From contig NW_026516230.1 of assembly GCF_025602895.1 (NCBI RefSeq), positions 124,001 to 188,000 of the forward strand: a DNA stretch of 64,000 nt, in the 5' to 3' direction. Source of the DNA: Polychytrium aggregatum (Eukaryota; Chytridiomycota; Chytridiomycetes; Polychytriales). Each line of letters begins with the position of its first letter. The stretch's first letter is position 1. Positions 46,736 to 58,700 of this stretch are shown here, piece after piece. The notes below the pieces were generated by a model. That model ran no database searches. It was not told the DNA's origin and was given only the letters and a program-made list of their open reading frames with translations. Both the position numbers and the translations under genes were made by a program.

Positions 46736-49700
46736 ATGTCTGAGACCGTGGCAGCAACCAAGGACGATGTCGCCCATCTCCAGCAGCTCATCCGCGAGTT
46801 GGTCGCTGAGGGCTCGACACAATCATCCTTCAGCTCCCGCAAGTCCTCGTCCGTAAAGGAGGCCGATGGGGCAGACGGGGTCGACAACTTTGACCAGATA
46901 TCGTACTCCATCACGCAAATCTTCCAGTCTGGAAAGGAGATCCCCTTCACCGAACAGCTCAACTTCTTCATCAATCGCAAAGAGGCCGAGATTGAAAAGA
47001 TGTGCAACTTCCACTACCAGGTCGGTGGTATGGCGACTGTCCTTTACCACTGTCGCAGAGCGATATTGAGACGCGTCAGTGCCAGGGTGATCGATCGTAT
47101 GCCTCGATATCTCTCTGGTAATATTGACTCTCCGGCGGCTGAATGGTGACCCCGCCACTCCCGCGAGCAGGAGTTTGTTCAGTCGGTCGACCAGCTGCTC
47201 AAAGTGCGCGTGGGCACAGCCTCCATCCGGACCAAACTCAACAACCTCAACAAGGAGATCCAGCAATCCGGCAGCAAGATCCTTGATAAGGTACTGCCGT
47301 GGTTTACCGCGAGCTGTAGCAGCATCCCGCTGCTTTGGGGTGTCGCTGCCTCGGACCCGAACGTGCATGCCACTTCGTTTGTGAGGGTGCACAGATGGAT
47401 GTGGCCGATACAGGGCTATTCCGCGTGCAAACGATACGACGATCGTGCATCGCTTCATTGAGCTTCCTCCTGCTCCATCCATCGTCTCGACAACTCGCTG
47501 CGGGACTTGCACCACTCCTGAGTAGCGACGAGAGATTGTCGAGTTCCGCCGGACCCAGGTCAACATCGAGTCTACCATCGAAAGCCTGCAGTCGTGCCTG
47601 TTCATCCTCAACATCATGGGGAAGATCCAGACACAAATCAACTCGAAGAAGTACTATTCGGCCTTGCGCGTGAGTCCCAGGTCGCCGCACATCTCTCCGC
47701 GATGTCACTTTGTTGCGCTGTGCACCCGTATGATCGATGTGTCTGTGCGCGAGCAGCACCGAATTCCTCCTCACGCCCTCTAGCCGGCATAGATGCTCGA
47801 GGATCTCCAGAGCAACAAAATCAAACTCATCAAGGATTTCAAGTTCATGGAGCACATATGTGAGTTCCCTCATGTGCCGCATACACGGGCAGCAGCAATC
47901 GACGACGTCCGTTGGCCGGGATTCTGGGCCGATGGTCTTGATACATTCGCAAGCAGGCTCACTTTAGACTGCCCTTTATTGAGGGCTGGTTCTGTTTCCG
48001 TATTTTTGCTCATGCCAGCCGGATGCATTCCAAAGATGAAGCAGAGCATCATCGACGCTGTTGTAAAAGAAATGAACGAGTGGTTTGTCAAGTGAGTATG
48101 CTTGAATATGTGATGACCAGCATCACAACGGACCAATGAGATTGTCCCGCATGCTCTCGCCCTCCGCACCAATCATGAGTCCCCACGTGTTTGTTTGCCC
48201 CCATGCATGAGCACGCGCCGTTGCCACCCGCGTCTACTGGTTTCCTGCCTCCCCCACCGCTCGGCACATGTCCCCGGGCTGTGCCAAGCCTCTCTCGCTT
48301 GCACACCAGCCACTCTCGCACCCCCTTCTCGCTTCTCTGTGATGCTCCACCCTTCTCGCCCACTTTTGCCCCTCGACCTTCTCCCGGTCTATAAATAGCC
48401 CTGCATGTCTGAGCCTATGTTGAACACCAGTTCGAACAAAACTTGTTCTTTGGTGTTCGGGGCTAAAAGCTAATAAAGCTCATACCAAGCACTTGGTCTT
48501 CGTCCTTGCGCTTGTTCACTCCTTACACTTTGTTCGAACTCTCTTCTACTGATACCACCTGCTTGGTATCTTCCGCTCCTAGCCCCGCCCCTTTCCTAGT
48601 CCTGTCCGAACCTCAAGCACACTTGTGTCTGAGCCCTCTTCGCTCTCCTGTTCTTGAACCTCCTCGCTTTTTTTTTTTTTCCCAGTCCCAGTCCCAGTCC
48701 CGCCATGGATCCTGCCCTCGTGGACCGCCTCCGTGCCTTGGAGGCCGAGCTCGCCGAGCTCCGGACAGCTCGCGATGCTCCTGCCGCTGGGTACAGCGTG
48801 CAGATGCCGGACCGTTACGACGGTAACCGGCAAGGGTTCCGGGCATTCGTAAATCAGTGCAAACTGTATATACGAATGCAGCCCCACCGGTTCCCTGCTG
48901 ACCCGATTAAGGTCGGATTCGTCATTAGTCTGCTCACTGGACCGGCTCTCCAGTGGGCGACTCCGATGCTTGAGATGGGTGATCCCCGACTCAACTCTTT
49001 TGGCGATTTCCTAGAACGCTTTTCCAAAGTGTTTGACGACCCTGATCGGGCCAGGACTGCCGAGTCAGTGATCACCACACTGTCTCAGGGCAACCGCCCG
49101 TGCGCAGTCTATGCATCCGAGTTCCTTCGTATTGCCGCCGATACGACTTGGAACGACGGTGCAAAGATCTCGTTCTTCCGACTTGGCTTGTCGGATGATG
49201 TCAGAGACGAACTTTCGCGAGTTCGCCCTCTGCCACGAGATCTGGAGGAGTACATCGAGCTTTGTAACGAGCTCGATGCACGAATCCGCGAGCGCCGTCA
49301 AGAGCGCCGAAGCACGCCTGCCCGCTACCGGTCTTCCCAGTTCGCCTTTGGTTCCGCCTCCGCTGCCGTTCCCGCCATCGCTCCCGCGCCCGTCCTCGCT
49401 CCGCCGCACCCCTCCTACATTGTTTCCGAGCCCATGCAAGTGGACTCTGCCGTCTCTGGACCCCTGACCGCCGAGGAGAAACAACGCCGCCGCCGCTTTG
49501 GACTCTGCCTGTACTGTGGCAAGAAGGGCCACTTGGTACGAAACTGCCCCGTCAAGTTTGGATCTACCAGAGCTACCGGACCGCCCCCTGGACCTCCCGG
49601 CCCGAGGATCATCCGCACCATCGTTTACGAAGATGGAGAAGTGCAAGACTTCAGTTCGGGAAACGACCAGGCCCGGTTCTAAGTGAAGGCCTTGAACCGG

Positions 49701-52700
49701 AGCCGTGCCCACCGCCTTCCGAAAGTGAAGACATTGGTAAGGTGCCTTTGGTAAGTACTGGGGAAGCAGTGATGTGCGGACAGCTTCGCCTTGCCTCTGG
49801 ACCGGCGGACACTCTCAGCTCTGGCATAGTACCCGTGGCACCTCTGGTGTCACTGGGAACTGCACCTCATCCACAGGTGCAAATACCTGAGCTGTCCTGC
49901 CAACCCTCGGCAAAGTTAACTGTCTGTGCTAGCCGCAACCCTGGTGCCGAAGCTGGTACCGAACCAAAGTCTTGTGTTTCGTCTGTTCGTCGTTGCTCGT
50001 TGGTTGTTCCCGTCGCTGTTCGTCTTCCTTCTGGTGATTCTCTGTCGTGCGAAGGACTTGTCGATTCTGGTGCCTCTGGCAACTTTATCGACGAGGACTT
50101 TGTTGCTCGACACTCTGTCCCCACCTGCTCCAAGGCTTCGCCCTTGGCAGTGGAAGGCGTGGATGGTAAGCCGCTGTCGTCTGGCCCCATCCTCCGCGAG
50201 ACTGCTCCACTCGAGGTGATTCTCGGGGACGTCTCGCAACGCCTTCGGTTCGATGTGATCAGGTCTCCACATCAACCACTTATCCTTGGCTTTCCTTGGT
50301 TGCGCACCGCCGAGCCCAAGATTGTCTGGTCTCGCGGTCTTCTTTGTCTCCCTCCTTCTGTTGATTCCGACCCCTCTCCATGCACTACTTCTCTTTCGTC
50401 TTGCTCCACTTCCTCCAATGTCACTCCCCTTCTTGATGATTCCACTCCTTTGATTGATCTAAGCTCCTCTCCTACGCTCCCACCTTCGTCTTCCCCTTCT
50501 TGTCTTGTTCCTCCCGAACCCCTTCGCTCTTCCCAAACCCCTTCTTCTGTTGTCAGTTCTCTTTCCCTCCTTGATGTACCTCCTCCTGTTGTTTGTTCTT
50601 CGGACATTGTTCAGAATAAAGTAACCGTCGAACATTATTCTGACCTTGTCCACGCCCCTCCTCTCAGCTCGGACGCTCCTCTCCGCGTCTGCAGCATTGA
50701 TTACCGCTCGATGCGCGAGTCTTTGGATGCATGCAGGCATGGAACGCAACCCCTGACCATCTTTCAGGTCCATGTCCTGCCCACTGACGAGCCGAGCACT
50801 GCGACTGTCGAAGTGCCTGCGGAGTACAAGGACTTCCTGTCTGTTTTCTCTAAACAGGAAGCTGACTCCTTGCCTCCGCATCGCCCTTATGACTGCCCCA
50901 TTGACTTGGAGCCGGGCAAGTCGCCAAAGTTCGGGCCTCTGTACTCACTGTCCGAGCCCGAACTTCACGCTCTGCGTGACTATCTCGACGAGAATCTTGC
51001 CAAGGGATTCGTTCGTCCTTCGTCGTCCCCAGCAGGCTCACCAATCCTCTTCGTCAAGAAGAAGGACGGCTCACTTCGTCTTTGCGTTGACTACCGCGCA
51101 CTGAACGGTATCACGGTAAAGAACCGTTACCCTTTACCGCTGATCGGCGAGCTGCTGGACCGACTTCGAGGCGCGAAGGTGTTCACTAAGCTGGACCTTC
51201 GTGGAGCCTACAATCTGCTGCGCATCCGCTCCGGGGACGAGTGGAAGACAGCTTTCCGTACTCGATATGGGCACTTCGAGTACTTGGTGATGCCCTTTGG
51301 GCTCACCAACGCGCCAGCGACGTTCCAGCACTTCATCAACGACGTCCTGCGCACCGAGTTGGACCAGTTCGCAATTGCGTATCTTGACGATATCTTGATC
51401 TACAGTGCTGATCCGTCGCAGCATGTAGAGCACGTCAAGCAGGTCCTCTCGAAGCTCCGAGCTGCAAAGCTGTATTGCAAGCTGGAGAAGTGCGAGTTCT
51501 CCAAAACCTCGGTCTCGTTCCTTGGTTTCATGGTCTCGCCCGAGGGCATCGGTATGGAGCGATCCAAGCTCTCTGCGATCTTGGATTGGCCCATACCGCG
51601 CAACATCTCGGATCTTCGATCCTTTGTCGGGTTTGCGAACTTCTATCGACGCTTCATCGATGGATACGCAAAGATCGCGGGGCCCATGACTCGGCTCTTC
51701 CGGAAGACGCATGGCTTCCAGTGGTCCCGCGAAGCCGATAAAGCATTCAGATCCTTGAAGGATGCCTTCGTTTCGGAGCCCGTTCTGGTGCATCCGGACC
51801 CATCCAAGCCGTTCGTCGTAGAGTCAGATGCGTCGGACTTTGCGCTTGGATGCGTGCTCTCCCAGCGGGGTGCTGATGATCGCCTTCATCCTTGCTCGTT
51901 CCATTCGCGGACACTCTCGAATGCTGAACGTAACTACAGCATATACGAGAAAGAGCTGTTGGCGATCAAGGAGGCTTTCGAGGCGTGGCGACACTACCTC
52001 GAAGGCGCCCAGCATCCCGTTGCCGTTCTGACCGATCACAAGAACTTGGAGTACCTGGCAACGGCTCGCATCCTAAACCAGCGTCATGCACGGTGGTCCC
52101 AGTTCTTGTCTCGGTTCGACATCCGCATCCAGTACCGTCCTGGTGCGAGGAACGGCAAGGCCGATTGTGAGGACCACGACAAGCAACGACACTGGACGAC
52201 CAGGTGCTTGGCGAACAACGATAAGCTATATTACGACTTATCAGATAACAACAAGTGTTGTTCGAACTGAAGATACAAAATGGGTGCAAGAAAGGAGGGG
52301 CTTTATAGCCAAGAGGGAAACCGAAGGGCGAAAGTGGGCGAGAAGGGTGGAGCGACAAACGAGGGACGAGAAGGGGGTGCGAGGGAGGCGGAGCATCCAG
52401 CGAGAGGGGCGAAGCACAGCGCAGTCGGAGGCGAAGTAAGAGTCATCGGCGCCAGCCAATCAGGGAATACACGCCAAGACAAACAAACATGACTCACGGT
52501 GCATCACGCGCAGCAGTCCACACGTGTTCCCAACGTGCATGATCATCACATCATCCCCTCCCCAAACTACGGCCACTCCTACGAACAATAAGTCCAGGCT
52601 TGTCGGGGTACCGGCGGTGGAAGTCGGCTATCTTGTCGGGAGCGTTAACGTAGTTGGCGGGCTCCCAGCTGCGATGATCAGTCGAGTAGCCCTTCCAATC

Positions 52701-55700
52701 AACGAAATAGCTCAACTTACCGCGGACCAGCTTGGAGTCGAGGATCTCCTGAACTTCATACTCCAAGTGGTCGTCGACGCGGACTGGCGGAGGAGGGTCT
52801 TGGATGCGGCCGGGGAGGGTGTTCGACTTGTGGGGCTCGAGGAGGGAGACATGGAACACCGGATGGATCTTGAGATCCTTGGGAAGGTCGAGGCGGAAGG
52901 CGAGGGAACCGATGGCTTCGACGATCTTGTAGGGTCCGATGCGCTGGTAGTCCAACTTCTTGCTTGGACGGGTGGTCTTGATGTTGCGTGTTAGGACCCA
53001 GACTTGATCGCCAGGAGCGAACTTGGGAGCGTCGGACTTGTGGGCATCCGCAAAGCGCTTGTAGTCCGCCTTGGCCTTCTCGAGGTTCTCCTTCAGCAAC
53101 GCCAAGTTGTGCTGAAGGTGTTCGACTCGGTCGGTCGCGGAGGGGACATCGAGACTGGAAGGAAGGACCGGAGACTCGAATCGAGGGTTGAAGCCGTAAG
53201 TCGCCAGGAACGGGGAGGCCTTGGTCGAGGTGTGCTCGAGGTTGTTGTATGAGAACTCGGCGAGCGGGAGCAGCATCGCCCAGTCATCCTGCTGGTACGA
53301 GGTGTAGCAGCGGAGATGCTGGTTGATGACTTGGTTGACCCGCTCAGTCTGTCCATCGGTTTGGGGATGGAACGCCGTGGACAGACTGGTCTTGATGCCG
53401 AGTTCCGAGCACAGGGCCTGCCAGAACCGCGAGGTGAACTGGCTTCCTCGGTCCGAGACGATGTTGTCCGGGAGACCGTGGAGGCGGAAGATGTTGTCGA
53501 GGAACAGCGACGCTGTTTCCTCGGCACTTGGGAGGGACCGACAGGGAAGGAAGTGGGCCATCTTGGTCAGGCTATCGACGACGACAAAGATGCAAGTCTT
53601 GCCGTTGGACTCGGGGAGGTCGGTGATAAAGTCCATCGTCACCAGAGACCAGGGTCGCGATGCCGTCGGGAGGGGCTGCAAGTATCCAAACGGCTTATGT
53701 CGAGGGACTTTCGAGCGTGCACAAGTGTCGCACGTCGAGACATAAGCCTGGACATCCTTGCGGATCGAGGGCCACCAGAACTGCCTCGAGATCAGTGCTC
53801 GGGTCCGCCGAATGCCAGGATGTCCAACAGCGACAGGGTCGTGGCATGACTTGAGGACGGGGACTCGACACGACTCTGGCACAACGATCTTGTCCATGAA
53901 GGTGAGGAGATCATCCTTCAGGACATACTTGGGATCGTTGCGGAGCTGGTCCAGGGACGGGTCCTTTGGTTGCTCCTCGGCAATGAGCTTGAGCAAGTCC
54001 ACAGGGCGAGTGGAACTTGCATCCGAGGAGCGACGGACGGCACAGGCGAACGCCGAAGGTGGCAGCAACGGGGGAGGCTCCTTGGACACAGGTGCGGACG
54101 GAGGGACGTAGTCCGGGCGGCGGGAGAGAGCGTCGGCCTTGCCGTTCTTTGGACCGGGGAGGTATTGAATCCGGAGGTCGAACCGAGACAGGAACTGCGA
54201 CCACCGGGCGTGTCGCTGGTTGAGGATGCGGGCCGACGCCAGGTATTCCAAGTTCTTGTGGTCGGTAAGGACTTGGACTGGGTGTTGGGCGCCTTCGAGG
54301 TAGTGTCGCCAGACCTCGAATGCCTCCTTGATGGCCAAGAGCTCCTTCTCATAGATGCTGTAGTTGCGTTCAGCATCCATGAGCGTGCGGGAGTGAAAGG
54401 AGCACGGGTGCAGGTGGCCATCGGAGCCGCGCTGGGACAGGACGCATCCGATCGCAAAGTCTGAGGCATCAGACTCCACGACAAAGGGCTTGGATGGGTC
54501 GGGGTGCGCAAGGACGGGCTCGGAGACGAAGGCTTCCTTGAGGGACTGGAAAGCCTTGTGGGCGTCGGGGGACCAGCGGAAGACCTGGGACTTCTTGAAC
54601 AGGAGCGTGAGCGGACCGGCGATCTTGGCATATCCGTCAATGAAGCGACGGTAAAAGTTCGAGAACCCAATGAAGGAGCGAAGGTCGGAGACATTGCGGG
54701 GGACGGGCCAGTCGACAATGGCGGAGAGCTTTGCTCGTTCCATCTCGATACCCTTGGGCGAGATGACGTAGCCGAGGAACGAGACCTTGTCCTTGGAGAA
54801 CTCGCACTTCTCCAGCTTGCAGTACAACTTTGCAGCCTGGAGCTTGGCCAGGACCTGCTTGACGTGATTTGCATGCTGAGTGGGGTCAGCGCTGTAAATC
54901 AAGATGTCGTCAAGGTAGGCAATCGCAAAGTTGTCCAGCTCCTCACGAAGGACATCGTTGATGAAGTGCTGGAAGGTGGCCGGAGCATTGGTGAGTCCAA
55001 AGGGCATCACCAAGTACTCGAACTGGCCGTAACGAGTGCGGAAGGCCGTCTTCCACTCGTCGCCTGCGCGGATACGCAGCAGGTTGTAGGCCCCGCGGAG
55101 GTCCAGCTTCGTGAACACCTTCGCGTCCCGGACTCGGTCCAGCATCTCGTTGATCAACGGTAAGGGATAACGATTCTTGACCGTGATCGTGTTCAATGCG
55201 CGATAGTCCACGCAGAGACGCAGAGAGCCGTCCTTCTTCTTGACGAAGAGGATCGGGGAACCGGCGGGAGAGGACGAAGGACGGATGAACCCTTTGACGA
55301 GGTTGTCGTCGAGGTATTCACGAAGGGCCTTGAGTTCGGGCTCTGACAGGGAGTAGAGTGGTCCGAACTTGGGGGTCTTGCCGGGCTCCAGGTCGATCGG
55401 GCAGTCGTACGTCCGGTGCGGGGGCAACGAGTCGGCTTCCTGCTTCGAGAAGACTGAGCCAAACGACTTGTACTCCTCGGGGATCGACGTCGAGAGGGGC
55501 GTCGGATCCGGATCGGTGGCAGGAAGGACGAGGACTTGGAACACAGTCAGGGGGTCGGGGCTAGACTGTGTGTCGAGGACGGACTGCTCCAACGACTTGT
55601 ACCTGATCGCTTGGACACGGACAGGAGCGGGGCTGGGAGCAACGGGACCGGGGAGACCAGGACGGACGGAGACGAGACCGGAGGGACCAGGACGAGCAGC

Positions 55701-58700
55701 ACAGGAACAGGGCACCTCACTCGGAACACAATCAGAATAACGTTGAGCGATCACTTTATTCTGATCATCTTCGCGAGTACAAACGGTGCGAGGCGAAGAA
55801 GCGAGCACCACAGTGGTGTCGGTAGAGGCACGAGGGAAAACATTGGGTGTGTCGCCAACAAGAGGAAGGGGAGAAGGAGAAACGGAAGAAACGGAAGGGA
55901 GGGAAGAGGCATCCACAACCTTGAGGATGTGGCTTGCAGGACGGGGAAGGCAAAGGAGTCCACGAGCCCAGTGAAGCCTGGGTTCGATGGACTGCAGCCA
56001 GGGATAGCCAAGGATAACGGGTTGGTGGGGAGACTTAATGACATCAAAGGAAAGGTGTTGAGTGTAGTCCCCAAGAACAATCTTGAGGGGTTCCGTCTCA
56101 AAAGTGATGGGGCCGGAAGAAAGTGGCTGGCCATCGACACCTTGGACAGGGAGAGGAGTGGATTTGGAAACGAGGGGGACCGAGAAGCGGTCAACAAAGC
56201 TCTCGTCGATGAAGTTCCCGGAGGCACCAGAATCGACGAGAAGTTGGCAAGAGAGGGAGCGACCAGAAGGGAGAACAAGAGAAGCGGAGAAAACGGGAGA
56301 AGACGAAGAAATCGAAGAAACGCACGAAGAAGGCTCGGAGCAGAGATCAGTGTCGGCAGCATGGTTCGAGCAGATGACCAAGTTCGCAGGTGGTGTGGAG
56401 ATCGGGAGCTCTGTCAAAGACATCTGGGAGCCAGATGTGCCCTTAGAAGAGGCGGTATTGACAGAGTGCGATCCACCACCGACTACATTGATCATTCCAC
56501 ACATAGCCATGCGTTCGACACTTACCTCATGCTCCTTACCATCGACGCTTGCTTCTGGAGGAAGGGGGGACGGCTCCAGATCTAAGCCTCCACTTAGATC
56601 TGGGCCTGGTCGTTTCCCGACTCGAAGTGTTCCTCCTCACCATCATCGTAGACGATGGTTCGGACAACCTTCGAACGGGGACGGGAGCCGGGAGCCTGAG
56701 GACGGGAGCCAGGGAAGCGGGAACCAGAGGCGGGAGCACGGGAGCCGGACTTGAGGGGGCAGGACTTGGCGACGTGGCCGGGCTTGCCACAACGGAAGCA
56801 GAGGCGCTCCTGGAAGCGGCGATTCTTCTCCTCGGGGGTCAGGCGGCTGACGACGGCGGCGTCGATCTGCATCGGCTCGGAGTAGAGGACCGGAGGCTCC
56901 TGGGCGGGCGGCTGGAAGGACGGGGTGCGGGAGTGGAAGGCCTGGGTGCCGAAGGAAACAGGGCCGGTGTTTCGGAGCTCGTTGTTGAGCTCGATGATGC
57001 GTGCGTCGATCTTGAGGCAACGCTCGACGAACGGGACCAAGCGGAGAGGGAGAGGGTCGATGAAGGAGAGACGCTGCTTGATCTCCCTCGACAGGCCACG
57101 GCGGAAGGCGGATATCTTGGCTTCGTCGTTCCAGGGAAGGTCGGCGGCAACGCGGAGGAACTCGGAAGCGTAGTCCATGCACGATCGGTTGCCCTGTGCC
57201 ATGGAGGAAAGGAGCAGCTCGGCAGTATGGGTGCGGTCGGGATCGTCAAACGCTTGGCGAAAGCGTTCCATGAACGAGTCGAACGAGTGCAGGATTTGAT
57301 CGTTCGACTCGATCAAGGGAGTCGCCCACTGGAGGGCCGGACCAGTGAGCAAACTCAAGACGTAACCCACCTTGACTTGCTCGGACGGGAACCTGGATGC
57401 CTGAAGCATCATGAGCAGGCGGCACTGGTTGACGAAGGGGCGGAACTTTGACCTGGTGCCGTCGAACTTGTCCGGGGTCGGCATGTGGGGGAGCTGCGGG
57501 GCGGCGGAAGAGTGTGTGGTCCGGAGGAGGACCAGTTCCTCCTGGAGGGCAACGATTTGGGCCTGGAGTTGGTCCATGTGGGATATGGGGGCGGGGGGGA
57601 GAGTGCAGAGAAGACAACAGAGAATAGAAGGATGAGGGCAGCAACGAAGCCTCAGCCAAGCAGGTGGTCAGACAGAGAGAGGGAGTTCGAACAATATGTG
57701 AGGACCACGACAAGCAACGACACTGGACGACCAGGTGCTTGGCGAACAACGATAAGCTATATTACGACTTATCAGATAACAACAAGTGTTGTTCGAACTG
57801 AAGATACAAAATGGGTGCAAGAAAGGAGGGGCTTTATAGCCAAGAGGGAAACCGAAGGGCGAAAGTGGGCGAGAAGGGTGGAGCGACAAACGAGGGACGA
57901 GAAGGGGGTGCGAGGGAGGCGGAGCATCCAGCGAGAGGGGCGAAGCACAGCGCAGTCGGAGGCGAAGTAAGAGTCATCGGCGCCAGCCAATCAGGGAATA
58001 CACGCCAAGACAAACAAACATGACTCACGGTGCATCACGCGCAGCAGTCCACACGTGTTCCCAACGTGCATGATCATCACACCGATGCCCTGTCTCGTCG
58101 CTCGGACTACATCCCTTCGTCGGCCTCCGTGTCGAGGGATCCGCCTCTGCTTCTCGATCCTGCCGCGGTGATACGCGTGCTCCGAAGCAGAGACGCCCGC
58201 TCTTCGGTTGCAAGTCGCAGTGACCCTGTGGATTTGCTGCAGCTCATAGCCGAAGAGCAGGCTCGGGATCCCGGTCTAGACAAATACCGTCGTGACCCGA
58301 AGTTCGTCTGGAATGGCCAGTACCTCACCTTCCAGAACAGGATTGTGGTCCCAGAGTCGTGCCGAGTTCCGGCGCTCAAGTCGTGCCATGACCCAGTCGC
58401 TGTGGGTCATCCAGGCATCCGACGGACTCTGGCTCTGGTATCGCGACAGTTTTGGTGGCAAACCTATCGGAAAGATGTCAAAGAGTACGTCTCGACGTGC
58501 GACACCTGTGCACGCTCGAAAGCTCCGCGACACAAGCCGTTTGGGTTCCTGTTGCCACTCCAGACAGCCGATCGACCCTGGGGGACACTGACCATGGACT
58601 TTATCACTGATCTGCCAAAGTCCAAGGGTCACACCTGCATCTTTGTGGTGGTATGCAGCCTCACAAAGATGGCACACTTTATGTCCTGGCGTTCACTGCC

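Larger units (their letters stand above)
52166..58081 (-). mobile_element. Element B: complete Ty3/gypsy chromovirus nested in element A
   Basis: 5916-bp LTR retrotransposon on the minus strand with 385-bp LTRs that read as identical, a CCGAT duplication, intact gag and intact 1319-codon pol. It is related to A in protein sequence (same domain order, many shared blocks) but has unrelated LTR sequence apart from the primer motif. Because it sits inside A it is the younger insertion and may still be active. It lies antisense to SEC15. Confidence 0.97.

Noticed and set aside
48429-48440. tRNA gene suggested by GTTCGAAC
   Set aside because: No cloverleaf or A-box around it; it is the primer motif of the LTR.
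52166-52270. Extension of element A pol to 52270
   Set aside because: These codons come from the LTR of element B, not from pol.
54504-55163. Plus-strand frames within element B
   Set aside because: Antisense of the reverse transcriptase region of pol; no independent motif.
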